A model generated the notes under the pieces. It had not been told where the DNA came from. It saw only the letters and a list, made by a program, of their open reading frames with translations, and searched no databases. From Oscillospiraceae bacterium (GTDB lineage: Bacteria > Bacillota > Clostridia > Oscillospirales > Oscillospiraceae), in assembly GCA_017416245.1 (NCBI GenBank), contig JAFQCX010000039.1:1-39065 (forward strand): a stretch of 39,065 bases of DNA, written 5' to 3'. Position numbers and translations under genes: made by a program. Shown here piece by piece: positions 1-6,795 of this stretch. How positions within the stretch are numbered: position 1 is the stretch's first letter; each line of letters opens with the position of its first letter.

Positions 1-137
1 TACTCAAGAATTTTCGTTGGCTTAAATTCGATTTTACTCGAAACTTAAACAATTCATAATTGTCCAAGGTGTTTGTTCGTCTTTGCGTTATTCAATTTAC
101 AAGGTACATCGCTCTCCGCCAGGCGGTTAGCTTGCTT
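1..137 (-). other. Probable rRNA operon leader (partial)
   Basis: No ORF is present. On the minus strand this stretch follows a strong promoter (138-166). It contains a GTACCTTGTAAATTGAATAA-type segment and ends in a CCAACGAAAATTCTTGAGTA-type segment, wording typical of clostridial 16S leaders. A CCGCCTGGCGG palindrome and a CAATTATGAATTG palindrome lie inside. The 16S gene itself would start beyond position 1, so this is an inference from resemblance; no rRNA sequence is visible in the window. Confidence 0.55.
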
Positions 138-166
138 ATTCTAACACAACACCATACCCTTGTCAA
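138..166 (-). promoter_or_regulatory. Strong sigma-A promoter reading toward position 1
   Basis: On the minus strand a perfect TTGACA -35 (161-166) and a TAGAAT -10 (138-143) are separated by 17 bases. It points out of the window to the left, into the probable rRNA leader. Its strength fits a stable-RNA promoter. Confidence 0.75.
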
Positions 167-205
167 GAACTTTTTTCAAATTTATTCCTTATTTTTTGCA
201 AAAAA

Positions 206-233
206 TTCAGGGGTTCAAAAGAACCCCTAAATT
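206..233 (-). terminator. Intrinsic terminator of hpf
   Basis: On the minus strand an AGGGGTTC-TTTT-GAACCCCT stem-loop, extended by A/T pairs, is followed by a run of T. It lies just after the hpf stop codon and separates hpf from the rRNA-type promoter downstream. Confidence 0.8.
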
Positions 234-250
234 CAAGCTATCTCTCTAAG

Positions 251-787
251 TTATTCAGCATCATCGATCAAGCCGTAGCCGCCGTCATTTCTGCGGTAGA
301 CCACTGCAAAGCTTCCGCCGTTATCTTCATCCCGGAAGGCGAAGAAGTTATGCTCCAGCAGGTTCATCTGCATAACAGCCTCCTCGCGGGTCATCGGCTT
401 AAAGTAGAACTGCTTGGTTCTGACGATCTTTAAGTCATCTTCCGGCTCATCTGCTGCAAAAGAGGTTTCTTCCACTGTTCTCGTAAAAGCATCCTGACGC
501 AGGCGACGGGCCAGGCGGGTCTTATTTTTACGAATTTGTCCCTCAATAGTGCCAACGGCTGCATCAATGGATGCAAACATATCCGAGGTGGACTCATTTG
601 CTCTGAACCAGGTGCCGGCTCCATGAACCGTAAGTTCTACCTTATTACGGTTCTTCTCCACAGAAAATGTAACAAGTGCTTCCGCATCCTCCTCAAAATA
701 CCGAGCCAGCTTCATTACCTTCTTCTCGGCATAGGCGTGGACATTGCCGGGCAGCTTAACTTTTTTCTCACTGTACTGAAACTTCAT
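251..787 (-). CDS. hpf: Long-form ribosome hibernation promoting factor
   Basis: This 178-residue protein has the two-domain organisation of long HPF. The N-terminal S30AE/RaiA domain (about residues 1-100) starts MKFQYSEKKVKLPGNVHAYA and binds the decoding and mRNA channel of the 30S subunit. A short linker leads to a C-terminal dimerisation domain with the conserved segment around KPMTREEAVMQMNLL (about 130-178), which joins two 70S ribosomes into inactive 100S particles. The start is supported by AAAGGAG nine bases upstream. A promoter at 832-860 precedes the gene and a terminator follows at 206-233, so it is probably monocistronic. The family is usually induced in stationary phase or stress. 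A GATCAATC-centred palindrome (811-822) lies in the 5' UTR and could be a regulatory site. Confidence 0.95.
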   Translation of the reverse strand: MKFQYSEKKVKLPGNVHAYAEKKVMKLARYFEEDAEALVTFSVEKNRNKVELTVHGAGTWFRANESTSDMFASIDAAVGTIEGQIRKNKTRLARRLRQDAFTRTVEETSFAADEPEDDLKIVRTKQFYFKPMTREEAVMQMNLLEHNFFAFRDEDNGGSFAVVYRRNDGGYGLIDDAE

Positions 788-831
788 ATGCGGTCGCTCC
801 TTTCTTTTTACCGATCAATCGGTCTACTTAA

Positions 832-860
832 ACTATACCACGGTTTTCTCTTTTGGACAA
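832..860 (-). promoter_or_regulatory. Promoter of hpf
   Basis: On the minus strand TTGTCC (855-860) and TATAGT (832-837) are separated by 17 bases, about 45 bases before the hpf start codon. The -35 lies just beyond the stop codon of the DUF4364 gene. A 12-bp palindrome CCGATCAATCGG (811-822) lies between the promoter and the ribosome binding site. Confidence 0.7.
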
Positions 861-862
861 GG

Positions 863-1405
863 TCAATCCTCCAATTCGTCCGTATTATCCAAAAGCTCCG
901 ACATCGTCAGATTGTAAAGTGACTCTGCCTTCTGCTCAAACAGCCTGCCAAGACGTATCGCCTGCCGCTGGTTGGGCGCAACCAGCTCCAGCGTCATCAG
1001 ATTTCCCATCTCATCGTCCAGCGACATAACCACAGAACAATCGCCGTTATCCCGGGGAATAATCTGGGTCTTCACAAAGCTGCTGCGGCGAAGCTGACGG
1101 TTAAATCTTTCAACAGCATTTTCTGCCCGCTGCTTTACTGTAAAGGCAATGGAGTCTTCCGTCAGTTTGCCGTCTGCCCTGCCCTTTTCCGTAATCTCAT
1201 AGCGTTCCTCATCCAGCTTCTGCATATGCCCTGTTTCCACCATTTGCGGCAGGGCTGTGCATACATCAAAATAGCTCAGGCACTCATCCTGATAGCAAAG
1301 CTCATATACCTCCTGGGCTGTCAGCGGATAACTGGAACGGGCCGCTACAAATAAAATCAAAACCTTTACATCCATCATATCGTGGATAAAGCCTAATCTC
1401 TTCAT
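863..1405 (-). CDS. DUF4364 family protein (winged-helix-like)
   Basis: This 180-residue protein starts MKRLGFIHDMMDVKVLIL and matches what I know of DUF4364, a Clostridia-specific family. The N-terminal half (about residues 8-75) looks like a winged helix: helical segments with an LTAQEVYELCYQDE stretch, and a TEKGR wing typical of MarR/PadR-like regulators. The C-terminal half is an alpha/beta domain with no motif I recognise. The start at 1405 is chosen because GAGGTGAAATAT directly precedes it; a longer reading frame to 1432 would overlap the -10. The gene is separated from hpf by the hpf promoter. Regulatory targets are unknown; DNA binding is inferred from fold resemblance only. Confidence 0.8.
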   Translation of the reverse strand: MKRLGFIHDMMDVKVLILFVAARSSYPLTAQEVYELCYQDECLSYFDVCTALPQMVETGHMQKLDEERYEITEKGRADGKLTEDSIAFTVKQRAENAVERFNRQLRRSSFVKTQIIPRDNGDCSVVMSLDDEMGNLMTLELVAPNQRQAIRLGRLFEQKAESLYNLTMSELLDNTDELED

Positions 1406-1423
1406 ATATTTCACCTCATATTT

Positions 1424-1451
1424 ATTATACAAAATGCTGACAAAAAATCAA
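1424..1451 (-). promoter_or_regulatory. Promoter of the DUF4364 gene
   Basis: On the minus strand TTGATT (1446-1451) and TATAAT (1424-1429) are 16 bases apart, and the -10 lies close to the ribosome binding site. It supports the start codon at 1405. Confidence 0.6.
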
Positions 1452-1453
1452 GC

Positions 1454-1481
1454 ACAACACAAACACAACCTGCATAATCTG
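1454..1481 (+). promoter_or_regulatory. Possible sigma-K-type promoter of dpaAB
   Basis: CATAATCTG (1473-1481) resembles the sigma-K -10 consensus CATAnnnTA, and an AC dinucleotide (1454-1455) sits 17 bases upstream as in sigma-K -35 elements. No sigma-A promoter is evident here. In Bacillus the homologous spoVF operon is sigma-K dependent, so the placement makes sense, but the match is short and one base off. Confidence 0.4.
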
Positions 1482-1501
1482 TCATGAAAGGATGGATGGT
1501 T

Positions 1502-2242
1502 ATGGGTGATTGTATTCTTTACGCAGCGGGGTACTCCCCCGCTATGAGTTACTGTATTCAAGCTTTAAAGAAGGACGGCTTTACCATACTCTCAGAGCCC
1601 AGCATGCAGGTGACCCATTTGTTACTTCCCGTGCCCAGCTTTGCGCCGGACAGCAGCATCGTGGGCGGTGGAAACTTAAGTACATTATTGACCTTACTGC
1701 CAAGGAATATTACGGTCATCGGTGGGAATCTAGACAGGCCGGAGCTGGATTACTACAATACCGTTGATTTATTACAGGATGAAACCTACCTGTCATTAAA
1801 TGCCAATATTACTGCTCACTGTGCGGTGAAGCTGGCTATGAACCAGTTGCCTGTTATATTGGAAGGGTGTCCGGCTTTGCTTTTCGGTTGGGGAAGAATC
1901 GGCAAATGTCTGGCAAGGCTTTTGCGTCAGTTGGGCGCACAGGTAACCGTATGCGCCAGAAAGGAAACCGACAGATGCGCCTTGATCTCTCTTGGATATG
2001 ATGCGATCGATTATCCACAGGTGCAGCTTCAGGATTACCGCGTTATTTTTAATACCGTGCCCACAATGCTGTTTCCTAGCTGTCCGGGAGATGGGCTAAA
2101 AATCGATCTTGCCTCCCGGCTGGGACTGGGAAGCGAAGATGTCATTTGGGCAAGAGGACTTCCCGGCAAGGATGCCCCTGCCAGTTCCGGCGCGTTGATC
2201 GCCCGTTCTTTGATACCTATTCTCAGAAAGGAGACAGTATGA
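1502..2242 (+). CDS. dpaA: Dipicolinate synthase subunit A
   Basis: This is the subunit of dipicolinate synthase that works with DpaB to oxidise the dihydrodipicolinate-type intermediate of lysine synthesis to dipicolinic acid in the mother cell. The protein is about 246 residues, shorter than the roughly 300 residues of the Bacillus protein. A Rossmann-type nucleotide site is visible as LLFGWGRIGKCLARLL near residue 125. The conserved C-terminal stretch KIDLASRLG...ARGLPGKDAP matches the family. I start at 1502 because GAAAGGA lies about nine bases upstream; an ATG at 1484 is in frame but has no ribosome binding site. It overlaps dpaB by four bases (ATGA), which implies translational coupling. 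Presence of the pair implies an endospore former. Confidence 0.9.
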   Translation: MGDCILYAAGYSPAMSYCIQALKKDGFTILSEPSMQVTHLLLPVPSFAPDSSIVGGGNLSTLLTLLPRNITVIGGNLDRPELDYYNTVDLLQDETYLSLNANITAHCAVKLAMNQLPVILEGCPALLFGWGRIGKCLARLLRQLGAQVTVCARKETDRCALISLGYDAIDYPQVQLQDYRVIFNTVPTMLFPSCPGDGLKIDLASRLGLGSEDVIWARGLPGKDAPASSGALIARSLIPILRKETV

Positions 2243-2799
2243 CTATTGGATTTGCTATGTGCGGCTCGTTCTGCACCTACGGGCAGGTTTTTCCCGTTAT
2301 GGAAGCTGTTGCAAAGAATCACACCGTGATACCTATTTTCTCTCAAATCTCTTACACAACAGACAGCCGATTTGGCACGCACGAAGAGCATATCCATACA
2401 GCAGAGAATATATGCAACCGTCAGGTACTACACACAATCGAACAGGTAGAGCCAATTGGTCCTAAAAAGCTGTTGGATGCGCTCATCATTGCGCCCTGCA
2501 CCGGAAACACGTTGGCAAAGCTTGCCCACAGCATCGCGGATGGGCCGGTAACGCTGGCTGCAAAAAGTCATTTGCGGAACGGGCGACCTGTGATCATTGC
2601 CGTATCTACCAACGATGCGTTAGCCGGCGCAGGTGAAAACATCGGAAAACTCCTCAGCAGAAAGCATTATTACTTTGTGCCCTTCGGCCAGGATGATGCG
2701 GTAAACAAACCCACCAGTATGGTCGCCGACTTTACAAAAATACCCGACACGTTGGCGGCTGCATTGGAAGGAAAGCAAATTCAGCCGATAATTCTATAA
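2239..2799 (+). CDS. dpaB: Dipicolinate synthase subunit B (flavoprotein)
   Basis: This 186-residue protein belongs to the flavoprotein family of SpoVFB/DpaB. It begins MTIGFAMCGSFCTYGQVFPV, with the GSFCT-type N-terminal nucleotide loop, and carries the IIAPCTGNTLAKLAHSIADG motif of this FMN-binding fold (about residues 82-101). It forms dipicolinate synthase with DpaA. The ATG overlaps the dpaA stop codon, and AAAGGAG ends about four bases upstream, inside dpaA. A hairpin terminator follows directly after the stop codon. The cell would use the product, chelated with calcium, for spore core dehydration and heat resistance. Confidence 0.92.
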   Translation: MTIGFAMCGSFCTYGQVFPVMEAVAKNHTVIPIFSQISYTTDSRFGTHEEHIHTAENICNRQVLHTIEQVEPIGPKKLLDALIIAPCTGNTLAKLAHSIADGPVTLAAKSHLRNGRPVIIAVSTNDALAGAGENIGKLLSRKHYYFVPFGQDDAVNKPTSMVADFTKIPDTLAAALEGKQIQPIIL

Positions 2800-2829
2800 A
2801 AAGGTGGGTGCAAAGCTGCACCCACCTTT
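2800..2829. terminator. Bidirectional terminator between dpaB and nadE
   Basis: The stem AAAGGTGGGTGCA / TGCACCCACCTTT with an AAGC loop sits between two convergent genes. A and T runs flank both sides, so it can serve dpaB (plus) and nadE (minus). Confidence 0.85.
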
Positions 2830-2833
2830 ATCA

Positions 2834-4783
2834 TTATAGTTTATCCACTTCATCCAGCCAAACCCGCGCAACTGCGTCGCTGGGCATTTTCCAATCGCCC
2901 CGGGGGCTGACAGAGATATGGCCCACCTTAACACCGTCCGGCATACAGCTCCGCTTAAATTGCTGGGTAAAGAATCTGCGGTAGAATACCTTCAGCCACT
3001 TTTTGACAGTATCCGTATCGAAATCATCCCGGAATGCCCGGCAAGCCATGGTATAGATTTTCTTCGGTGTGAAATCAAATCTAAGCATATTATACAGGAA
3101 GAAATCGTGGAGGGCATAAGGTCCTACCAAATCCTCGGTCTGCTGAGAAATTTTACCCGTTTCATCAGGAGGTAGCAGTTCAGGGCTAATGGGCGTATCC
3201 AAAATGTCCATAAGCACGTCCCGCGCGGCAGCAAATCGGGAATCCTCTGCAATGTTGGCAATGATCCAACGGATCAGGGTCTTCGGCACAGAGGCATTCA
3301 CGCTGTACATACTCATATGGTCGCCATTGTAGGTACACCAGCCCAGAGCCAATTCGCTCAGATCTCCTGTTCCCACCACGATGCCGCCAACTTCGCCTGC
3401 ATAGTCCATCAGAACCTGTGTGCGTTCTCTTGCCTGGGCATTTTCGTAGGTAGTGTCAAACACACCGGGATCGTGGCCAATGTCCCGGAAGTGGGTGTTT
3501 ACTGCATCCTTTATGGAAATTTCCTTGGCGGAAATCCCCAGCACCTTCATCAGTTCCCATGCATTTTGATAGGTACGGTCAGAGGTACCGAAGCAAGGCA
3601 TTGTGACACCGTAGACATCTGTCATAGGTCTGCCCAGGCGGCGCATTGCCTCTACGGCTACCAGCAGCGCAAGGGTGGAATCCAAGCCGCCGGAAATGCC
3701 CACGACCGCATTTGCTCCAATGGCTTTCAGCCGCTGCGCAAGACCTGTCACCTGAATGTTGAAAATGGAGCTGCAGCGTTCCATACGGGTTTGGCGGTCT
3801 GCCGGCACAAAGGAAAGCTTATTCAGATTATAGAGTGCGCCATCGGAACGAAGAGCATTGCTGCGGCAGTCTACAATGCAGGCAGGCTCCACTTTGCCAT
3901 AAAAGGTGGTAGCATCCCGAACGCTCTTGTTCTTTCTGCGCTCTGCGCGAATTTTGCCCAAGTCTGCGTCCTGCACCAGCAGGTAGTCCGTTTGCAGATC
4001 CTGCTTGTTCTCAAAGAGCAAATTGCCGTTTTCTGCAATCAGGCTGTGACCGGAGAACACCAGATCCTGGGTAGACTCCGTATAGCCCGCAGAACAAAAG
4101 GCATAGATGCAGTTGCACATAGAGGACTGATGCTTTACCAGATCCCGACGATACGCACGTTTGCCCACAGTTTCATTGGAGGCGGACAAGTTTAAGATCA
4201 CCTCTGCGCCGTTCAAAGCCAGCATTGTGGACGGGGGCATGGGTGACCACAAATCCTCGCAGATCTCAACGCCCATCAATGTGCCATCACCGATCTTGAA
4301 AAGCAAATTCCGGCCAACCGGAATATCGTACTCTCCCACCAGTCCCAAATCGGATGTGTGGACAGAGGCTTGCATCAAATCATAAGAAGAAGAGAACCAG
4401 CGGCGCTCATAGAATTCCTTATAGTTGGGAAGATACGTCTTTGGCACAATACCTCTGACAATTCCATCAGAAATCACAATACCGCAGTTATACATCTGTC
4501 CTCTTATCAGCAGAGGCGCACCTACTGCAACGGTAAGCGACGGAAACCGTTTGGTATATTCACATATCTGCGACAAACCGTCCACAGCCGCATTCAACAG
4601 CGCGCTTTGGAAAAACAGGTCGGCACAGGTGTAGCCGGTCAATGCCAGTTCAGGAAATACGACCACGTCGCAGCCGGCATTCTCCGCCTCTGCAATCTTA
4701 TCGCAAATATCCTGGGTGTTCACTATTACATCAGCCACCTTCACCGGCGGCACTGCACAGGCAATTCGAATGTAGTCCAGCAT
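2834..4783 (-). CDS. nadE: Glutamine-dependent NAD+ synthetase
   Basis: This 649-residue two-domain enzyme makes NAD+ from deamido-NAD, ATP and glutamine in the last step of NAD synthesis. The N-terminal nitrilase-like glutaminase domain shows the catalytic triad context: E in FPELALTGYTC (about residue 45), K in LPNYKEFYERRWF and the nucleophile C in GVEICEDLW. The C-terminal synthetase domain carries the ATP pyrophosphatase loop GISGGLDSTLALLV and a GTGDLSELALGW segment. The length is typical for the glutamine-dependent class. GGAGG six bases before ATG 4783 fixes the start. The gene diverges from the WYL regulator at 4917, and both promoters flank a perfect dyad at 4840-4863, so the regulator may control it. 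Confidence 0.96.
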   Translation of the reverse strand: MLDYIRIACAVPPVKVADVIVNTQDICDKIAEAENAGCDVVVFPELALTGYTCADLFFQSALLNAAVDGLSQICEYTKRFPSLTVAVGAPLLIRGQMYNCGIVISDGIVRGIVPKTYLPNYKEFYERRWFSSSYDLMQASVHTSDLGLVGEYDIPVGRNLLFKIGDGTLMGVEICEDLWSPMPPSTMLALNGAEVILNLSASNETVGKRAYRRDLVKHQSSMCNCIYAFCSAGYTESTQDLVFSGHSLIAENGNLLFENKQDLQTDYLLVQDADLGKIRAERRKNKSVRDATTFYGKVEPACIVDCRSNALRSDGALYNLNKLSFVPADRQTRMERCSSIFNIQVTGLAQRLKAIGANAVVGISGGLDSTLALLVAVEAMRRLGRPMTDVYGVTMPCFGTSDRTYQNAWELMKVLGISAKEISIKDAVNTHFRDIGHDPGVFDTTYENAQARERTQVLMDYAGEVGGIVVGTGDLSELALGWCTYNGDHMSMYSVNASVPKTLIRWIIANIAEDSRFAAARDVLMDILDTPISPELLPPDETGKISQQTEDLVGPYALHDFFLYNMLRFDFTPKKIYTMACRAFRDDFDTDTVKKWLKVFYRRFFTQQFKRSCMPDGVKVGHISVSPRGDWKMPSDAVARVWLDEVDKL

Positions 4784-4813
4784 AAGATCCCTCCATCGTC
4801 TTTTTATATCCAT

Positions 4814-4841
4814 ATCATACCACATTCTCCCCATTTTGCAA
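4814..4841 (-). promoter_or_regulatory. Promoter of nadE
   Basis: On the minus strand TTGCAA (4836-4841) and TATGAT (4814-4819) have a 16-base spacer. The -35 overlaps the first bases of the dyad at 4840-4863. Confidence 0.65.
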
Positions 4842-4863
4842 TGGGAATATGAAATTTCCCATT
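4840..4863. promoter_or_regulatory. Candidate operator dyad between nadE and WYL gene
   Basis: AATGGGAA (4840-4847) and TTCCCATT (4856-4863) are perfect 8-bp inverted arms with an 8-base spacer. The site touches the -35 elements of both divergent promoters. It is a good candidate binding site for the WYL regulator encoded next to it; binding is inferred. Confidence 0.5.
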
Positions 4864-4890
4864 CCCAGAACAGATTTTTTGTGCTATACT
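4862..4890 (+). promoter_or_regulatory. Promoter of the WYL regulator gene
   Basis: TTCCCA (4862-4867) and TATACT (4885-4890) are 17 bases apart. The -10 is good and the -35 is weak, and the -35 overlaps one arm of the dyad, consistent with autoregulation. Confidence 0.55.
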
Positions 4891-4916
4891 GAATAAAAAG
4901 AACGGAGGTGCAAACT

Positions 4917-5912
4917 ATGCCGAAATCTGATAACCAGAAACTGAAAATCTTCTACATCCTTGATTATCTGCAAAAAAACTCCCACGAGGAGCACCCCGTG
5001 AGAGCCTCTGATTTGATTGCTATGCTGGATCGTCAGCACAACATCTCCTGCGACCGCAAGACCGTATACTCCGATGTGGCCGCCTTGCAGGAATACGGCG
5101 TGGATATTGTTTCTATACCGGGCAAGAATGGCGGTTATTATATTGCTTCCCGCAATTTCGAGTTGCCGGAATTAAAGCTTTTGATCGATGCGGTGCAATC
5201 CAGCAAGTATTTGACCGAGAAAAAGTCCCGGGAGCTTATCGAGAAGCTGCTGACCCAATGCAATGAGCAGGACGCCAAGCTGATGAAGCGAAACGTTCTG
5301 GTATCGGGGCGGGTCAAGAGTATGAACGAGACCATTTATTACAGCGTGGACTCTATCCAAGAGGCTATTACGCAGAATAAGCAAATTGCCTTCCGTTACT
5401 TTGACTGGGATTTCAGCGGAAAACGAAAGTACCGGGAAAAGACCTATGTCGCCAGTCCATACGGGCTGTGTCAAGACAACGAAAATTGCTATTTGCTTGC
5501 TCTGTCTGACCGCCACGGCATCACATCCTACCGTGTGGACAGAATGATCGACATCTCCCTTTTGGACACGCCCCGTGTCCCCTGCCCCGAATTGACAGGC
5601 AAAGCCCTGATTGATCACGCCAATCGGCTGTTTCAAATGTACTCGGGCGATGCTGTAGACGTAAAGCTGAGATTTCACAACAGTCTGATCAACGTGGTGG
5701 TGGACCGCTTTGGACGGGACACTATGCTGATTCCCGACGGGCCGGAGCATTTCAATTTTACTGTTCGTGTGGCAGTATCGCCTATGTTCCTAAGCTGGGT
5801 TATGGGTTTTGGAAACAAAGCCAAAATACTCTATCCCCAAGCTGTTGTCGATGAGCTTGTTGCTCTCTGTCAGGAGGCTATGAGCCAGTACTCATTTCCT
5901 CCCGTTCCGTAG
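4917..5912 (+). CDS. WYL-domain transcriptional regulator
   Basis: This protein of about 331 residues has an N-terminal winged helix-turn-helix (about residues 1-75, with SDLIAMLDR... SCDRKTVYSDVAALQEYGVDI, typical of DeoR-like HTH_11 domains). A central WYL domain (about 130-215, AFRYFDWDF... ASPYGLCQDNENCYLLAL... YRVDRM) and a WCX-type C-terminal extension follow. WYL domains bind nucleotide or nucleic-acid ligands, so this is probably a ligand-responsive DNA-binding regulator. The start at 4917 follows GGAGGTG by six bases; an in-frame GTG at 4908 lies inside the Shine-Dalgarno and is rejected. Its divergent neighbour is NAD synthetase, which suggests nucleotide-linked control. The 3' end overlaps the convergent lipoprotein gene by 35 bases. 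Confidence 0.88.
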   Translation: MPKSDNQKLKIFYILDYLQKNSHEEHPVRASDLIAMLDRQHNISCDRKTVYSDVAALQEYGVDIVSIPGKNGGYYIASRNFELPELKLLIDAVQSSKYLTEKKSRELIEKLLTQCNEQDAKLMKRNVLVSGRVKSMNETIYYSVDSIQEAITQNKQIAFRYFDWDFSGKRKYREKTYVASPYGLCQDNENCYLLALSDRHGITSYRVDRMIDISLLDTPRVPCPELTGKALIDHANRLFQMYSGDAVDVKLRFHNSLINVVVDRFGRDTMLIPDGPEHFNFTVRVAVSPMFLSWVMGFGNKAKILYPQAVVDELVALCQEAMSQYSFPPVP

Positions 5913-6399
5913 CTAAGCTGAAGGAGGTGAATATCTCCCTCCACTGGGGCTGCACCTTACCCGCTTTGTCTTCATCAGCCAAGGCTGTGAGTACATAATG
6001 GTATGCCCCGTCATCCAGCACACAGGCTCTGCCCACCTGCATTCCCTGTTCCCCTGCCGTTGTCCACGTCCACTGGTATCGTTTCGTATCTCCGTGGCGG
6101 GTTTGCAAAATTTGCAGGTCATCCTTATTCATTCCTGTTGTGTTGCGGATCGTCTTCTGCAAGTCGCCTGCTTCCATCGTTTGCACGGTAACGGAATAAT
6201 CATCGCAAAGGTATAGCGTTCCTTCTTCCTCGCTTTGCAGCGCAGGCGCGGACAGCTCTGCCGGCAGCTGGAGCTGTATGCGCCTTACGGCTGAAACCAC
6301 CGGCGTATCCTGCACATCCGTAACGGTTTCCAGCATAGTTTCCTTGCCACATCCTGCAAGAAGCATTGCAAGCAGCGGTATGATCCAAAGTTTCTTCAT
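5878..6399 (-). CDS. Small predicted lipoprotein, function unknown
   Basis: This 173-residue protein begins MKKLWIIPLLAMLLAGCGKE, a clear type II signal peptide with lipobox LAGC (Cys17). After lipidation it would be anchored to the outer face of the membrane. The remainder contains TTGMNKDDLQILQTRHGD and ends in a SLATEREEMSTGS tail; I do not recognise a named domain. Its 3' end overlaps the WYL gene by 35 bases on the other strand. It is divergent from the DUF1294 gene with only 28 bases between start codons, so promoters must overlap coding sequence. Confidence 0.75.
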   Translation of the reverse strand: MKKLWIIPLLAMLLAGCGKETMLETVTDVQDTPVVSAVRRIQLQLPAELSAPALQSEEEGTLYLCDDYSVTVQTMEAGDLQKTIRNTTGMNKDDLQILQTRHGDTKRYQWTWTTAGEQGMQVGRACVLDDGAYHYVLTALADEDKAGKVQPQWREIFTSFSLATEREEMSTGS

Positions 6400-6427
6400 T
6401 TTAAGCCCTCCCGAAAGGATTTTCTCT

Positions 6428-6679
6428 ATGACATTTTATCTGTTACTAATAAATGCCGTGGGCTTTGCCATTATGCTTTACGATAAGTATTTGGCAAAAA
6501 ATAATCTTTGGCGGATCCCGGAGAAGACGCTTTTCGGTATCGCCGCTTTTGGTGGCAGCGTAGGGTGCTTACTGGGTATGTACACCGCCCGTCACAAGAC
6601 CAGGCACAAATCCTTTACACTGGGCATACCGGCAATTTTGGCAATACAGCTACTTGCCGTTTGGTTCTTTACAAAATAA
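6428..6679 (+). CDS. DUF1294 family small membrane protein
   Basis: This 83-residue protein begins MTFYLLLINAVGFAIMLYDK and has the DUF1294 hallmarks: an N-terminal membrane segment, then YDKYLAKNNLWRIPEKTLFGIAAFGGSVG, a HKTRHKSF basic motif and a final membrane helix. It is an integral membrane protein of unknown function. The ATG at 6428 follows AAAGGA by nine bases; the longer upstream frame is antisense to the lipoprotein and is rejected. The frame ends before an imperfectly terminator-like hairpin at 6684-6724. Confidence 0.85.
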   Translation: MTFYLLLINAVGFAIMLYDKYLAKNNLWRIPEKTLFGIAAFGGSVGCLLGMYTARHKTRHKSFTLGIPAILAIQLLAVWFFTK

Positions 6680-6683
6680 CAGC

Positions 6684-6724
6684 AAGCTCCGCAAACACTA
6701 TTTTACGTAGAGTTTGCGGAGCTT
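6684..6724. other. Long hairpin between DUF1294 and XRE-kinase genes
   Basis: Perfect 13-bp arms AAGCTCCGCAAAC / GTTTGCGGAGCTT are separated by a 15-base loop. It lies right after the DUF1294 stop codon and could end that transcript, but it has no good T run, so a terminator call is uncertain. Confidence 0.5.
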
Positions 6725-6737
6725 CTCTACCAAAAAT

Positions 6738-6770
6738 TCTATTGAGAATAGATTCCCTCTTCGATATAAT
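6738..6770 (+). promoter_or_regulatory. Promoter and operator-like dyad of the XRE-kinase/nagA operon
   Basis: TTGAGA (6742-6747) and TATAAT (6765-6770) have a 17-base spacer. A perfect dyad TCTATT-GAG-AATAGA (6738-6752) covers the -35, where an XRE protein could repress its own transcription. Confidence 0.7.
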
Positions 6771-6795
6771 AAACATAGAAAGTGAGGGAAACGGT

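Noticed and set aside
3317-4195. Plus-strand 292-codon frame inside nadE
   Set aside because: Shadow of a well-supported gene; composition and Cys/His richness are those of an antisense frame.
4784-4916. Riboswitch upstream of nadE
   Set aside because: The leader from the promoter to the start is about 30 bases, too short for an aptamer.
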